From the NCBI GenBank assembly GCA_910584205.1, contig CAJUAA010000003.1, positions 62,001 to 126,000 on the forward strand: DNA of 64,000 bases. The letters are read 5' to 3'. This stretch comes from an uncultured Lachnospiraceae bacterium. Lineage in GTDB: Bacteria > Bacillota > Clostridia > Lachnospirales > Lachnospiraceae. Below, in pieces: positions 52,466 through 60,874 of the stretch. Positions within the stretch are counted from its first letter, which is position 1, and each line of letters opens with the position of its first letter. A model generated the notes under the pieces. It did not search any database, was not told the origin of the DNA, and saw only the letters and a program-made list of their open reading frames with translations. Position numbers and translations under genes: made by a program.

Positions 52466-53562
52466 AAGATCTCCTCCATTCTGACCACGCGCCCTTCCCG
52501 GCTGGATTTTGTACACGCATCCGCCGTGGCGATGGCCTCTCTTGCCGCCACGCCGTTTAACAGTTTCTCAAATTCTTTTGTGGGCTTCATACCGTGCATG
52601 ATATCGTTCAGGTATTTCATTTCTTTTATAATCAGCCCATGGAGCCACAGCGGCGGCAGCTTGTCCGGATTGCCGTACTGGATCGCGCCGTCCATCTCCG
52701 TTCCGTGGTAGATGGCGGTCCGGTTGGCATCCTCCTCCTCATTCTCGTGCAGCAGGGAATGGATCTCCTTTCCGTCCACCTTCAGCGTCACGCCCGCGTC
52801 GAACATATCCAGCCTGATGGCTCCCTTCGTTCCCTGGATCAGCAGATAGTGTTCCGGCCAGTGGAACGCGGACCCCCATTCCAGAACCGCGTAGCGGTTG
52901 TCGGAAAACTTCATATTAATAAAGATCATATCGTCCTCGTCGCCGAATTCCTCGCCTCTGTGAGCCACGTTGTCCGCGTTCATATATACCGTCTCCGGCA
53001 TGCCTCCCATGATAAACTGCACGCAGTCCAGCTCATGGATATGATGATACAGGTGTCCGCCGGATTTCTCCCTGATCTTTTTCCAGGATACGGAAGTCTG
53101 TACGTCTTCCCACCCGTTCCGCGCGGAATGGCAGTACAGCACCTTTCCGATCACGCCTTCATTGATCAGCTCTTTGGCATGGTGCACGCCGTTGAAGAAA
53201 TTCATGATATGTCCTGCCATGAATATGACATGGTTCTCTTCACATGCCTTCACCATGGCGTCACAGTCCTCATAGCAGAGCGCGATTGGTTTTTCGCAGA
53301 AAACGTTCTTCCCATGCTGCGCAGCCTTGATCACCGGCTCCTTGTGCAGGTAGTTGGGCGTCGCCACAACGACGCAGGAGATATCTTCCCGCTCCACCAG
53401 CTCGTCCAGGCCGGCCGCCTCATCACATCCCAGTTCCTCTGCGATCTTCGCGCCATTGTCCGGATCATACACCACCGTAACCTTCGCATCCTCCTGCTGA
53501 TTCAATGCTCTCGCCAGATCCGCTCCAAAATACCCTGCTCCTACCAGGCCATATTTTACCAT
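52462..53562 (-). CDS. Gfo/Idh/MocA-family oxidoreductase, candidate 2,7-anhydro-sialic acid oxidoreductase
   Basis: A 366-residue NAD(P)-dependent enzyme. Rossmann start KYGLVGAGYFGADLARALNQ, the EKPIAL motif (about residue 93) and the C-terminal substrate domain with GGHLYHHIHELDCVQFIMGG (about 165-184). In Ruminococcus gnavus a member of this family (NanOx) converts 2,7-anhydro-Neu5Ac to Neu5Ac beside the same kind of importer and nanA; E. coli YjhC is related. Gene position here fits that role, but specificity is inferred. ATG 53562 follows GAGG; overlaps nanA by 4 nt. Confidence 0.8.
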   Translation of the reverse strand: MVKYGLVGAGYFGADLARALNQQEDAKVTVVYDPDNGAKIAEELGCDEAAGLDELVEREDISCVVVATPNYLHKEPVIKAAQHGKNVFCEKPIALCYEDCDAMVKACEENHVIFMAGHIMNFFNGVHHAKELINEGVIGKVLYCHSARNGWEDVQTSVSWKKIREKSGGHLYHHIHELDCVQFIMGGMPETVYMNADNVAHRGEEFGDEDDMIFINMKFSDNRYAVLEWGSAFHWPEHYLLIQGTKGAIRLDMFDAGVTLKVDGKEIHSLLHENEEEDANRTAIYHGTEMDGAIQYGNPDKLPPLWLHGLIIKEMKYLNDIMHGMKPTKEFEKLLNGVAAREAIATADACTKSSREGRVVRMEEIL

Positions 53563-53673
53563 TGTTTTTTTCCTCCTCTTACTCAAAGTTCTGCACCGGC
53601 TCTCTGTATACACGGTCCTGGCCGATGCAGTTTTTATGTTTGTACCACAAAATCCCCCAGGCCCTCCCGGCCT

Positions 53674-54516
53674 TTATTTTACAGCGCCCTCGGTCATTCC
53701 GCCGGCGATATACTTCTGTATAAAGCTGAAGAACACCACGGAAGGCACCACGACCACCATACAGGCGGCCATCATGTCGCCCCAGTTCAGTACGTCCGCC
53801 CCCTGCATCGTATGCAGCTTGATGGACAGCGTCGTAATACTGGAGCTGCTGGTCAGGATCAATGCATACAGGAATTCATTCCATGCATTGATAAACATAT
53901 AGATCGCCGTGGATACCAGTCCCGGCGCCACCAGCGGCAGCACGACCCGGATAAAGGTCTGAAGCCTTCCCGCACCGTCGATCCTGGCCGCCTCCTCGAT
54001 GCCGATGGGAACCGTCTTGAAAAATCCCACCAGCAGCCAGACCGCATAGGGCACATTGAAGGACAGGTAGACCAGCACCAGGCCAAGCCTCGTATTGGTA
54101 AGCCCCAGCTTTCCCATGACCACCGCATAGGGAATCACCAGTACGATGGCAGGGAACATATAGGTCATGATCAGAAGCTTTGACATCATATTGCCAAGCT
54201 TCGGGAAAAACCGGACGATGCCGTAGGCTGCCAGAGACGAGATCACCGTGGCAATCAGCGTGGTGGACAGCGAGACCATAAGGCTGTTCTTGATGTTGGT
54301 CCCCAGACCCAGGTTCACCATGACGTTGTGGTAATTGGCCAGGGTGAATTTCTGAGGGATCATGGACGTGGGATTCGCCAGCAGATCCCCGCTCTCCTTT
54401 ACCGAGCAGATGAACAGCCAGAGCAGCGGAAACGCCGCAAATATGGCAAGAATCGTCACGTATATATAACATCCGGCCTCTCCTGACCGTCTTTTTAATC
54501 GAGTCATCAGGTTCAT
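53674..54516 (-). CDS. Carbohydrate ABC transporter permease (MalG type)
   Basis: A 280-residue inner membrane subunit with six helices. The EAA motif is GIEEAARIDGAGRLQTFIRV (about residues 182-201), which docks the ATPase. It pairs with the permease encoded immediately upstream, whose stop it overlaps by 4 nt (ATGA). Ribosome binding site AAAAGGAGG. No ATPase gene is in this locus, so a shared MsmK-type ATPase encoded elsewhere is expected, as is common in Lachnospiraceae. Confidence 0.93.
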   Translation of the reverse strand: MNLMTRLKRRSGEAGCYIYVTILAIFAAFPLLWLFICSVKESGDLLANPTSMIPQKFTLANYHNVMVNLGLGTNIKNSLMVSLSTTLIATVISSLAAYGIVRFFPKLGNMMSKLLIMTYMFPAIVLVIPYAVVMGKLGLTNTRLGLVLVYLSFNVPYAVWLLVGFFKTVPIGIEEAARIDGAGRLQTFIRVVLPLVAPGLVSTAIYMFINAWNEFLYALILTSSSSITTLSIKLHTMQGADVLNWGDMMAACMVVVVPSVVFFSFIQKYIAGGMTEGAVK

Positions 54517-55409
54517 GCGTCCGCCTCCTTTTCCCAGCGATTCAGTACACAGAAGTAAGCCGTGCAGATCGTGAGCAGGATGATCAGAAGAATGACCGCA
54601 GCAGCGGAAGACCTTCCCACGAACTTGTTGACCCAGCCCAGGTTATAGATGTAAATGGGCAGCGTCGTGGAGACATTTGCCGGGCCTCCTCCTGTAATCA
54701 TGTAGATAATGTCAAAACTGTTGAATACCCAGATCGTCCGAAGCACCACCAGAAGCCCGATCACATTTTTGATATGGGGCAGCGTGATGTACCAGAACAT
54801 ATGCCACTTTCTGGCGCCGTCGATCTGCGCCGCCTCATACTGGTCCTGGGATACGGTCTGCAGCGCCGCCAGCACATTGACCATAATCAGCGGAAAGCCG
54901 AACCACACATTGACCATGACCAGCGTAGGCATCACCAGCTCCGGCGTGGACAGAAACTGCGGCAGCTGGTCCGCAAGCCCCAGCTGCACCAGCAGCGTGG
55001 GTACAAAACCATAGATTCCGTTCAGGAGCCATTTCCAGATAATGGCAATGGCAATGGTGGGAAACGCCCACGGAATAATCAGCAGAATCCGGTATACCTG
55101 CCTTGCCACTTTGTTTTTGATACTGTTCAGCGCCAGCGCCGCCGTAAACCCGATCAGCATCTGGAACAGCAGGCTGAGCACGGTCCATTTTACGGAGGTC
55201 CAAAGCGCCAGCCAGAAATCCGGGTCCGTCAGGATCGCCGTATAGTTGGACAGCCCTTTGATCCCGTATGAAGGCTTGATCAGTGTCTTGCTGGTAAAAC
55301 TGTAGAACACCTGAGAGCCCAGCGGATAGACAAACAGACAGATGACCAGTACAATGGCGGGCAGTACCCACATCCATCGTCCGTAGTCTTTTTTTACTTT
55401 ATCTTTCAT
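54513..55409 (-). CDS. Carbohydrate ABC transporter permease (MalF/UgpA type)
   Basis: A 298-residue membrane subunit with six helices and the EAA loop YEAAQIDGARKWHMFWYITL (about residues 190-209). ATG 55409 is preferred since GGAGG lies 7 nt upstream; ATG 55415 is too close to it. Works with the lipoprotein encoded 64 nt upstream and the second permease downstream. By context it imports sialic acid or its 2,7-anhydro form. Confidence 0.93.
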   Translation of the reverse strand: MKDKVKKDYGRWMWVLPAIVLVICLFVYPLGSQVFYSFTSKTLIKPSYGIKGLSNYTAILTDPDFWLALWTSVKWTVLSLLFQMLIGFTAALALNSIKNKVARQVYRILLIIPWAFPTIAIAIIWKWLLNGIYGFVPTLLVQLGLADQLPQFLSTPELVMPTLVMVNVWFGFPLIMVNVLAALQTVSQDQYEAAQIDGARKWHMFWYITLPHIKNVIGLLVVLRTIWVFNSFDIIYMITGGGPANVSTTLPIYIYNLGWVNKFVGRSSAAAVILLIILLTICTAYFCVLNRWEKEADA

Positions 55410-55473
55410 CTCCATTCCTCCAGAGTTTTTCGGCGATGCCGGAAAAACATGCTTCTTCCGGCATCTCTTCCGT

Positions 55474-56853
55474 CTAGTCGATCATCATGTCAAAGATCTC
55501 ATTCAGCTGATCCTCCGCCGCCTTCGCCGCGGTATTTACATCTGTTCCATTGGTAATAATATCCTGGAACATGGCTTCGATAATGCCCTGGGAGGTCAGA
55601 TAGCTCGCCTGCACGCTCGCCCCGTGGTCGTCCACGCCGATGGCATTGCCCAGCTCCACCGCTTTGCTGATCACATCCACGGCATTGCTGTAAAACTGCA
55701 CGGTTTCATTCGACTTATAGGCTTCCGTATCGGAGATGCCTTCCACCGCCGGCAGCATGCCCACCGGAACCGCTTCCAGGAACGGGATATAATTCTCTTC
55801 CTGCAAAAGCCAGTCTACAAACGCCTCGCAGATTTCCGGGTGTTCGCTGTTCTCCCAGATCACCAGCGGAATGTGCGTTGCCTCCGCGCTGTAATCCGGA
55901 TCGTCCGCATGGATCTTCGGCAGCGGAGCCGCATCCACGAATTCTGCAATCTCGGGCGTGTTGGACTGAACGCCGCTGATCATAAAACCGGAGTTGAAGT
56001 CAAACGCCGTCTTTCCCTGATAGAACAGCGTCGCGTGATCCAGAACCGTATAGTTGACCGTCTCTGCCGGAGAACAGTTTTTATACACATCGACCCAGAA
56101 ATTGATGCCCTCGATAGCCAGGTCGCTGGTCAGGTTCACGGTCAGATCGTCGTTCAAAAGACTTCCGCCCCCGCTGGTCACATAATAGTTCAGATACCGG
56201 GTTCCCAGAAGATCGTTGGTGCTGCAGGAAAAAGCCGCCCCGTAGGTATCATCGTCCGTCAGCTTTACCGCCAGGTCATAAAACTCGTCCCAGGTAGCGG
56301 GAACTTTGGCGCCGACGGCATCCAAAAGATCGTGGCGGTACCACATGACCTGCGCGTGGGAATAATAAGGAATCCCATAGGTGCTGCCGTCCCAGGTCAT
56401 ATCCCCCAGGGCTTTTTCGGAAAACCGGTCCCTTCCGAACGTATCCAGGAAATTGTCTGCCGGCGCGGCCACGCCTGCGTTAATCATCTCTACCACCTCT
56501 CCGGTATTCTGAGCCGTGCTCAGGTCCGGCAGGTCCCCGGTGGTGATGCCCGCGTTCCATTTGGTATTGAAGTCCCCCCAGGAATAGGTTTCAATGTTGA
56601 TCTTCACCCCCGGATGCAGATCCATAAAGGAATCCGCCGCTGCCTGTACCGCGTCCATACGCGCACCCTGCGTGAACGAATGCCAGAATGTAATCTCGCC
56701 TTCCAGCTCCCCGCCTGCTGCACCGCTTTCTGCCCCTCCGGATGCCGATGCATCAGAAGACGCGGCGCCTGTTTCCTCCTTTCCTCCGCAGCCTGCCAGC
56801 GCCGCCGTCAGCATGGTACATACCAGAGTCGTTGCGATCCATTTTCTTTTCAT
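55474..56853 (-). CDS. ABC transporter substrate-binding lipoprotein, probably for sialic acid
   Basis: A 459-residue extracellular binding protein. Lipoprotein signal with LAGC (Cys22), a Ser/Ala/Gly-rich linker (SSDASASGGAESGAAGGELE) and a family 1 fold (GEITFWHSFTQGARMDAVQA, then VMWYRHDLLDAVGAKVPATW). The ligand cannot be read directly; the nanA, nanE, nanK and oxidoreductase genes indicate sialic acid-type sugars, as for the binding protein of the R. gnavus locus. ATG 56853 after AAGGAGG; the upstream ORF extension lacks a site. First gene of the five-gene importer/catabolic unit. Confidence 0.9.
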   Translation of the reverse strand: MKRKWIATTLVCTMLTAALAGCGGKEETGAASSDASASGGAESGAAGGELEGEITFWHSFTQGARMDAVQAAADSFMDLHPGVKINIETYSWGDFNTKWNAGITTGDLPDLSTAQNTGEVVEMINAGVAAPADNFLDTFGRDRFSEKALGDMTWDGSTYGIPYYSHAQVMWYRHDLLDAVGAKVPATWDEFYDLAVKLTDDDTYGAAFSCSTNDLLGTRYLNYYVTSGGGSLLNDDLTVNLTSDLAIEGINFWVDVYKNCSPAETVNYTVLDHATLFYQGKTAFDFNSGFMISGVQSNTPEIAEFVDAAPLPKIHADDPDYSAEATHIPLVIWENSEHPEICEAFVDWLLQEENYIPFLEAVPVGMLPAVEGISDTEAYKSNETVQFYSNAVDVISKAVELGNAIGVDDHGASVQASYLTSQGIIEAMFQDIITNGTDVNTAAKAAEDQLNEIFDMMID

Positions 56854-56913
56854 AGAATCCTCCTTTTGAATAAAATCTCCACAGCCTTTGTTATTTTTGC
56901 TGTTTCTATGAGT

Positions 56914-56919
56914 AGTATA
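56914..56919 (-). promoter_or_regulatory. Probable -10 box of the importer unit
   Basis: TATACT on the minus strand, about 60 nt before the binding-protein start, with no good -35 box at 17 nt. This fits a promoter that needs an activator, presumably the neighbouring AraC protein. The rest of the 336-nt gap 56854-57189 holds only this and the terminator 57042-57081. Confidence 0.5.
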
Positions 56920-57041
56920 CCTGCTTGTTTTATGCAATTCCACTCATAAAAGACGCAATAGTAGCACAAATCAGTTATTATTTACTCTTTTTTTCTCCTC
57001 TTTAAAACAGTACCCATATCTGTACCCTGAAAATAATGCAC

Positions 57042-57081
57042 AAAAAAGACGGCTTTTTATGGAAAAAGCGCCGTCTTTTTT
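57042..57081. terminator. Intrinsic terminator between araC-type gene and importer unit
   Basis: AAAAAAGACGGC and GCCGTCTTTTTT are the arms of a stem with an A/T-rich interior; tracts on both sides allow use in either direction, mainly for the araC-type gene on the minus strand. Confidence 0.85.
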
Positions 57082-57189
57082 GTAGATCCTGTACAAAACC
57101 GCCGTATATCGGCTGCCGCCCACCCCCTGAGCGAAGTCATATAAGACTCTTTTTACGCCTGAACATAGCACAGACCGCCTGCCGCGGGC

Positions 57190-58062
57190 CTATTCTCTGG
57201 CCGTATCCCGGTACTGCTTGGGCGTCATGCAGAAGTATTTCTTAAAGACACGGATAAAATAGTTGACGTCATTATATCCCAGTCCATAGGCAATATCGCT
57301 TACATTGTCCCCCGACACCAGAAGCCTTCTTGCCGCCGCCATCACGCGGATTTCATTCAGATACTCGGACGGCTTCTTTCCCACCTGCTGGCGGAACAAC
57401 GTACGAAACCGCGACTCGCTGAGTCCCGCCATCTCACTCATCTTCTGGACAGAACACTCTTCGGAAGGATGCATGTTCAGATAATCCACCACCAGCTGAA
57501 TCCGGGAGTCCATCCGATGATCCGACTTCTGAATACGGATCTTCAGTTTTTCCAGAGAATAGTCTTCCTCCGTCCGCCGGTGTCCGCCATCGGTCTGGAC
57601 AGACGCCTTCCCCCGGGAAACCGCATAGCCGATCAGAATATCCAGATATCCCCGAACCCAGAACATTTTGGACTGCTCCTCCGTCCGGATCCAGCCGTAG
57701 ATCTGTTCAAAATATTCCCGGGCCTGCCCGTCCTGGTCCTTTATGACTGTTGGAATGTGGTAATATTCCTCCAGGATATTGCCTCCTCCATAGGAAACGG
57801 ACGCCGCGAAACGAATGCTGTAGAATTCAAACTCATCCCCCAGCGCATGGCAGGAAAGCATACAGTCCTGAGGCAGATATACAATCTCTCCCGGATGCAC
57901 CTCCACTTCTTTTCCGTCTATAAAAAACGCCGCCGTCCCTTTTGTAATATACCGGAACATACTGTAAGGCAGCCGGCTCTCCGGATAGACCCAGGTCCTG
58001 CCAAACGAGTAACGGTCTATAAATAAGAAGTTAAACCTTACATCATTGATAAATGTATTCAC
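57190..58062 (-). CDS. AraC-family transcriptional regulator of the sialic acid locus
   Basis: A 290-residue regulator. N-terminal cupin-like sensor (YSMFRYITKGTAAFFIDGKE, then VHPGEIVYLPQDCML, about residues 33-70) and C-terminal double helix-turn-helix (SVQKMSEMAGLSESRFRTLF, about 203-222; NVSDIAYGLGYNDVNYFIRV with FKKYFCMTPKQYR). Start GTG 58062 behind AGGGGGG. It sits between the importer unit and the divergent nanQ-nanE-nanK genes, so it most likely activates both in response to a sialic acid catabolite. Confidence 0.92.
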   Translation of the reverse strand: MNTFINDVRFNFLFIDRYSFGRTWVYPESRLPYSMFRYITKGTAAFFIDGKEVEVHPGEIVYLPQDCMLSCHALGDEFEFYSIRFAASVSYGGGNILEEYYHIPTVIKDQDGQAREYFEQIYGWIRTEEQSKMFWVRGYLDILIGYAVSRGKASVQTDGGHRRTEEDYSLEKLKIRIQKSDHRMDSRIQLVVDYLNMHPSEECSVQKMSEMAGLSESRFRTLFRQQVGKKPSEYLNEIRVMAAARRLLVSGDNVSDIAYGLGYNDVNYFIRVFKKYFCMTPKQYRDTARE

Positions 58063-58085
58063 TTTATCACCCCCCTGATGGTTCT

Positions 58086-58114
58086 ATTTTATCGAATCTG
58101 CCTTCGTTTTTCAA
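58086..58114 (-). promoter_or_regulatory. Promoter of the araC-type gene
   Basis: TTGAAA (58109-58114) and TAAAAT (58086-58091) with 17-nt spacing on the minus strand. Confidence 0.7.
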
Positions 58115-58123
58115 CATTTTCGT

Positions 58124-58151
58124 TTGAATTATGCTCATTTTGTGCTATCAT
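58124..58151 (+). promoter_or_regulatory. Promoter of nanQ-nanE-nanK
   Basis: TTGAAT (58124-58129) and TATCAT (58146-58151) with 16-nt spacing. TTCGTTT occurs twice just upstream (58103 and 58119), and AAACG twice downstream (near 58185-58200), possible regulator half-sites. Confidence 0.65.
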
Positions 58152-58227
58152 TTGTCATTTCCTCTCTAGGATTCCACGGAACGGACGTCTACAATAAACG
58201 TATAAACGAACAAGGGGGAAAACTGCA

Positions 58228-58692
58228 ATGATATTTGATTCTGTCAAAAACAAAGAACACTACAGGGAATATCCGCTTATCTATGAAGCGCTTACCTGGC
58301 TTGACACTCTGCCGGACGGCGAACTTCCCGCATCCGCGCAGGTCCTGATTCCGGATATCCTGTTCTGCAATCCGGTCACGCTGACGTCAAAGCCGGAAGA
58401 GGAATGCCGGTATGAGGCCCATAAACATTATGCGGATCTTCACTACATCGTGGAAGGCGTCGAAGGGATCGCCACCGCGGACACTGCCTCGCTTCAGGCC
58501 GCCACGCCCTATGACGCGGAGAAAGACATCCTGTTCCTGCAGGGAGAAGAAGACGGCCGTTACTATCTGAAACCCGGCCAGTTCATGGTATGCTGGCCCT
58601 CCGACGCCCACAAGGTCGCCATCATGAAGGAAAGGCCGGGACAGATCCGAAAACTTGTATGCAAGATCAGAATGGAGGAAAAAGAACTGTGA
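58228..58692 (+). CDS. nanQ: YhcH/YjgK/YiaL-family protein, probable N-acetylneuraminate anomerase
   Basis: A 154-residue cupin-like protein of the DUF386 family. EECRYEAHKHYADLHYIVEG (about residues 55-74) supplies metal-binding Glu/His residues and FMVCWPSDAHKVAIM (about 121) the second His. YhcH of E. coli, in the nan operon, speeds interconversion of sialic acid anomers and is called NanQ. Genetic context with nanE and nanK supports the same role. Overlaps nanE by 4 nt. Ribosome binding site AAGGGGG. Confidence 0.88.
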   Translation: MIFDSVKNKEHYREYPLIYEALTWLDTLPDGELPASAQVLIPDILFCNPVTLTSKPEEECRYEAHKHYADLHYIVEGVEGIATADTASLQAATPYDAEKDILFLQGEEDGRYYLKPGQFMVCWPSDAHKVAIMKERPGQIRKLVCKIRMEEKEL

Positions 58693-59393
58693 GATTGACT
58701 AAAGAAGAAATTCTTGCTTCCATAAAAGGAAGCATCATCGTCTCCTGCCAGGCGCTTCCCGGAGAACCGCTGTATATGGAAGACACATCCATCATGTACC
58801 TGATGGCGCGGGCCGCCAAAATGGCAGGCGCCAGATGCATCCGTACGAACAGTGTCCGGGATGTCCGGGCCATCAAAGAAGAGACCGGACTCCCGGTCAT
58901 CGGACTGATCAAACAGGTCTATGAAGGGTACGAACCCTATATCACGCCGACCATGAAAGAAGTGCACGCGCTGGTGGAGGCAGAGGCGGATATCATCGCC
59001 ATTGACTGCACTTCCCGTACAAGAGGCGACGGCTTAAGCCCCGGACAGTATCTGGAACTGATCCGTGCCACGTATCCGGATATCCGGATTATGGCCGATA
59101 TCTCCACTTACGAAGAAGGCGTAAATGCCTGGAAACACGGGGCAGACCTTGTAAGCACCACCATGAGCGGCTATACGCCTTACTCCCCAAAAACAGACGG
59201 GCCGGATCTGGAACTGGCGCAGAACCTGGCGCGGGACCTGCCCGTCCCGGTCATTGCGGAAGGACGGATCCACACACCGGAGCAGGCAAAACAGATGCTG
59301 TCCACCGGAGTCCACGCCATCGTGATCGGCGGCGCCATCACCCGGCCCTATGAGATCGCATCCCGCTTTTTCCAGGCGGTTCAGACAGACTGA
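58689..59393 (+). CDS. nanE: N-acetylmannosamine-6-phosphate 2-epimerase
   Basis: Converts N-acetylmannosamine 6-phosphate to N-acetylglucosamine 6-phosphate. A 234-residue TIM barrel: IIVSCQALPGEPLYMEDTSI (about residues 16-35), VIGLIKQVYEGYEPYITPTM (with catalytic Lys), IIAIDCTSRTRGDG and VIAEGRIHTPEQAKQMLSTG with VIGGAITRP for phosphate binding. Start GTG 58689 overlapping the nanQ stop, with GGAGG 11 nt upstream; the ORF frame extends further upstream inside nanQ and is rejected. Confidence 0.95.
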   Translation: MRLTKEEILASIKGSIIVSCQALPGEPLYMEDTSIMYLMARAAKMAGARCIRTNSVRDVRAIKEETGLPVIGLIKQVYEGYEPYITPTMKEVHALVEAEADIIAIDCTSRTRGDGLSPGQYLELIRATYPDIRIMADISTYEEGVNAWKHGADLVSTTMSGYTPYSPKTDGPDLELAQNLARDLPVPVIAEGRIHTPEQAKQMLSTGVHAIVIGGAITRPYEIASRFFQAVQTD

Positions 59394-59408
59394 CAGATGG
59401 GAGGGCCT

Positions 59409-60356
59409 ATGCATTACATTGGAATAGACATCGGCGGAACCGAAGTGAAAATCGGGCTGGTCACGGAAAAAGGAACCGTTCTGCACCGCAGACAGTACTC
59501 TGTATCGTTCGATCACTACCAGACGCCTATCCTTACATCGGTACTGAAAGCTGCGGACTCGTTTCTTGCAGAATCTGCTCTCAGCACGGACAATCTGGCC
59601 GGCATAGGCATCTCTGCCACCGGACAGATCGACGCTGTAAACGGCATAGTCGCAGGCACCTGCGGAAATATCCCCGGATGGACGGGCACGCCTCTGAAAC
59701 AGGCTTTTCAGGAAACATACCATCTGCCGGCCACCGCTGTCAACGATGCCAACTGCGCCGCTCTGGCTGAACAGTGGGTGGGACGGGCACGCGGAATCTC
59801 CGATGCCGTTATCCTCACCATCGGAACAGGAGTCGGCGGCGGCATCATCGCAGACGGAAAAATCCTCCTTGGCAGCAGAGGACTGGCCGGAGAGATCGGG
59901 CATCTGCCCATCGACTGCCATGGAAGCACCTGCACCTGCGGGAATCACGGATGCCTGGAGCAGTACGCGTCCATGACCGCCCTGGTCCGGATGGCCGCAC
60001 AGCATTACCGAGAAAAAGACCCTCTCTGCCCGGCCGGATGCCCGTCCAACGGAAAGGAGATCTTCCGGCTGATCCGTGACGGAGACCGGTCCATGCAGGA
60101 ACTGGCGGACCGATGGATCCATCATATCGCCTGCGGCATCACCGGGCTGGTCCATATCTTCAATCCCGAGGCGGTGCTGATCGGGGGCGGCGTCAGCGCA
60201 CAGAAGGAACTGTTTATCGACCCTCTGCGGGAAAAAACCCGATCCATGGTCATGGAAAATTTCAGAAAAGATCTGCTGATCGACTCAGCCATGGCCGGCA
60301 ACGACGCCGGAATCATCGGCGCCGTGTGGTATCTGATCCAGACAATGGGACCGTAG
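59409..60356 (+). CDS. nanK: N-acetylmannosamine kinase (ROK family)
   Basis: Phosphorylates N-acetylmannosamine released by NanA. A 315-residue ROK sugar kinase: YIGIDIGGTEVKIGL at the N terminus binds ATP phosphate, GNIPGWTGTPLKQAF and VNDANCAALAE lie around the catalytic Asp (about residue 115), LAGEIGHLPID has the substrate Glu/His, and CTCGNHGCLEQYAS is the ROK zinc motif. ATG 59409 follows GGGAGG; an ATG at 59397 overlaps that site. Third gene of nanQEK. Confidence 0.92.
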   Translation: MHYIGIDIGGTEVKIGLVTEKGTVLHRRQYSVSFDHYQTPILTSVLKAADSFLAESALSTDNLAGIGISATGQIDAVNGIVAGTCGNIPGWTGTPLKQAFQETYHLPATAVNDANCAALAEQWVGRARGISDAVILTIGTGVGGGIIADGKILLGSRGLAGEIGHLPIDCHGSTCTCGNHGCLEQYASMTALVRMAAQHYREKDPLCPAGCPSNGKEIFRLIRDGDRSMQELADRWIHHIACGITGLVHIFNPEAVLIGGGVSAQKELFIDPLREKTRSMVMENFRKDLLIDSAMAGNDAGIIGAVWYLIQTMGP

Positions 60357-60377
60357 GCTTCTGCGGCCCCATTGTCT
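60340..60377 (+). other. Perfect 11-bp inverted repeat at the end of nanK
   Basis: CAGACAATGGG and CCCATTGTCTG flank an 18-nt interior across the nanK stop codon. There is no U-tract, so it is a stem-loop of unknown role (3'-end protection or weak terminator). Confidence 0.55.
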
Positions 60378-60433
60378 GATCTGCAGGCCGCACACCGGAA
60401 AATCTCCCTGTTTCCAGTCCGCCTGTTTTGTGC

Positions 60434-60470
60434 TATACTGAAACAAACGCCAGGCAGCACATGCCTGGCG
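60434..60470 (+). promoter_or_regulatory. Promoter -10 and palindromic operator of the ArsR-type gene
   Basis: TATACT at 60434-60439 with a weak TTTCCA -35 box 17 nt upstream. CGCCAGGCA (60448-60456) and TGCCTGGCG (60462-60470) form a perfect 9-bp dyad with a 5-nt spacer over the start of transcription. Confidence 0.6.
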
Positions 60471-60502
60471 GACGGAACACATCAGAAAGGAGAGAATCCG
60501 TT

Positions 60503-60874
60503 TTGCATAAAATGACACTTCCCCACGACCATGGGGCCTCTCTGGAAAAGCGGACGGACTGCATCCCAAAAGCGGAAGATGTTCAGGCTCTGTCCGATCT
60601 CTTCCGGCTGCTGGGAGACAACAGCCGGCTGCGCATCTTCTGGATCCTGTGCCACTGCGACGAATGCGTCATCAACATCTCCGCCATGATGGACATGAGC
60701 AGCCCGGCAGTCTCCCATCACCTGAAGATGCTCAAGGCCGGCCGGCTGATCGTAAGCCGGCGGGACGGAAAAGAAGTCTACTATAAAGCGGCCGATACCG
60801 AACAGGCAAAGCTCCTGCATCACATGATCGAAGAGCTGCTGGAGATCGCCTGCCCGGAAACCGTTTTTCAGTAA
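60503..60874 (+). CDS. ArsR/SmtB-family metal-sensing repressor
   Basis: About 123 residues. DLFRLLGDNSRLRIFWILCH (winged-helix start) runs into CDECVINISAMM; the WILCHCDECVIN stretch gives three Cys in the position of the ELCVCD metal motif of ArsR/CadC sensors. SSPAVSHHLKMLKAGRLIVS is the recognition helix and RRDGKEVYY the wing. The His/Asp-rich start (PHDHGASLEKRTDC) could add ligands. Start TTG 60503 is 10 nt after AAAGGAG; ATG 60512 is the alternative. The 3' end overlaps the convergent dehydrogenase gene by 7 nt. It may control the metal efflux unit at 49-51 kb, from which it is separated by the sialic acid locus. Confidence 0.9.
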   Translation: MHKMTLPHDHGASLEKRTDCIPKAEDVQALSDLFRLLGDNSRLRIFWILCHCDECVINISAMMDMSSPAVSHHLKMLKAGRLIVSRRDGKEVYYKAADTEQAKLLHHMIEELLEIACPETVFQ

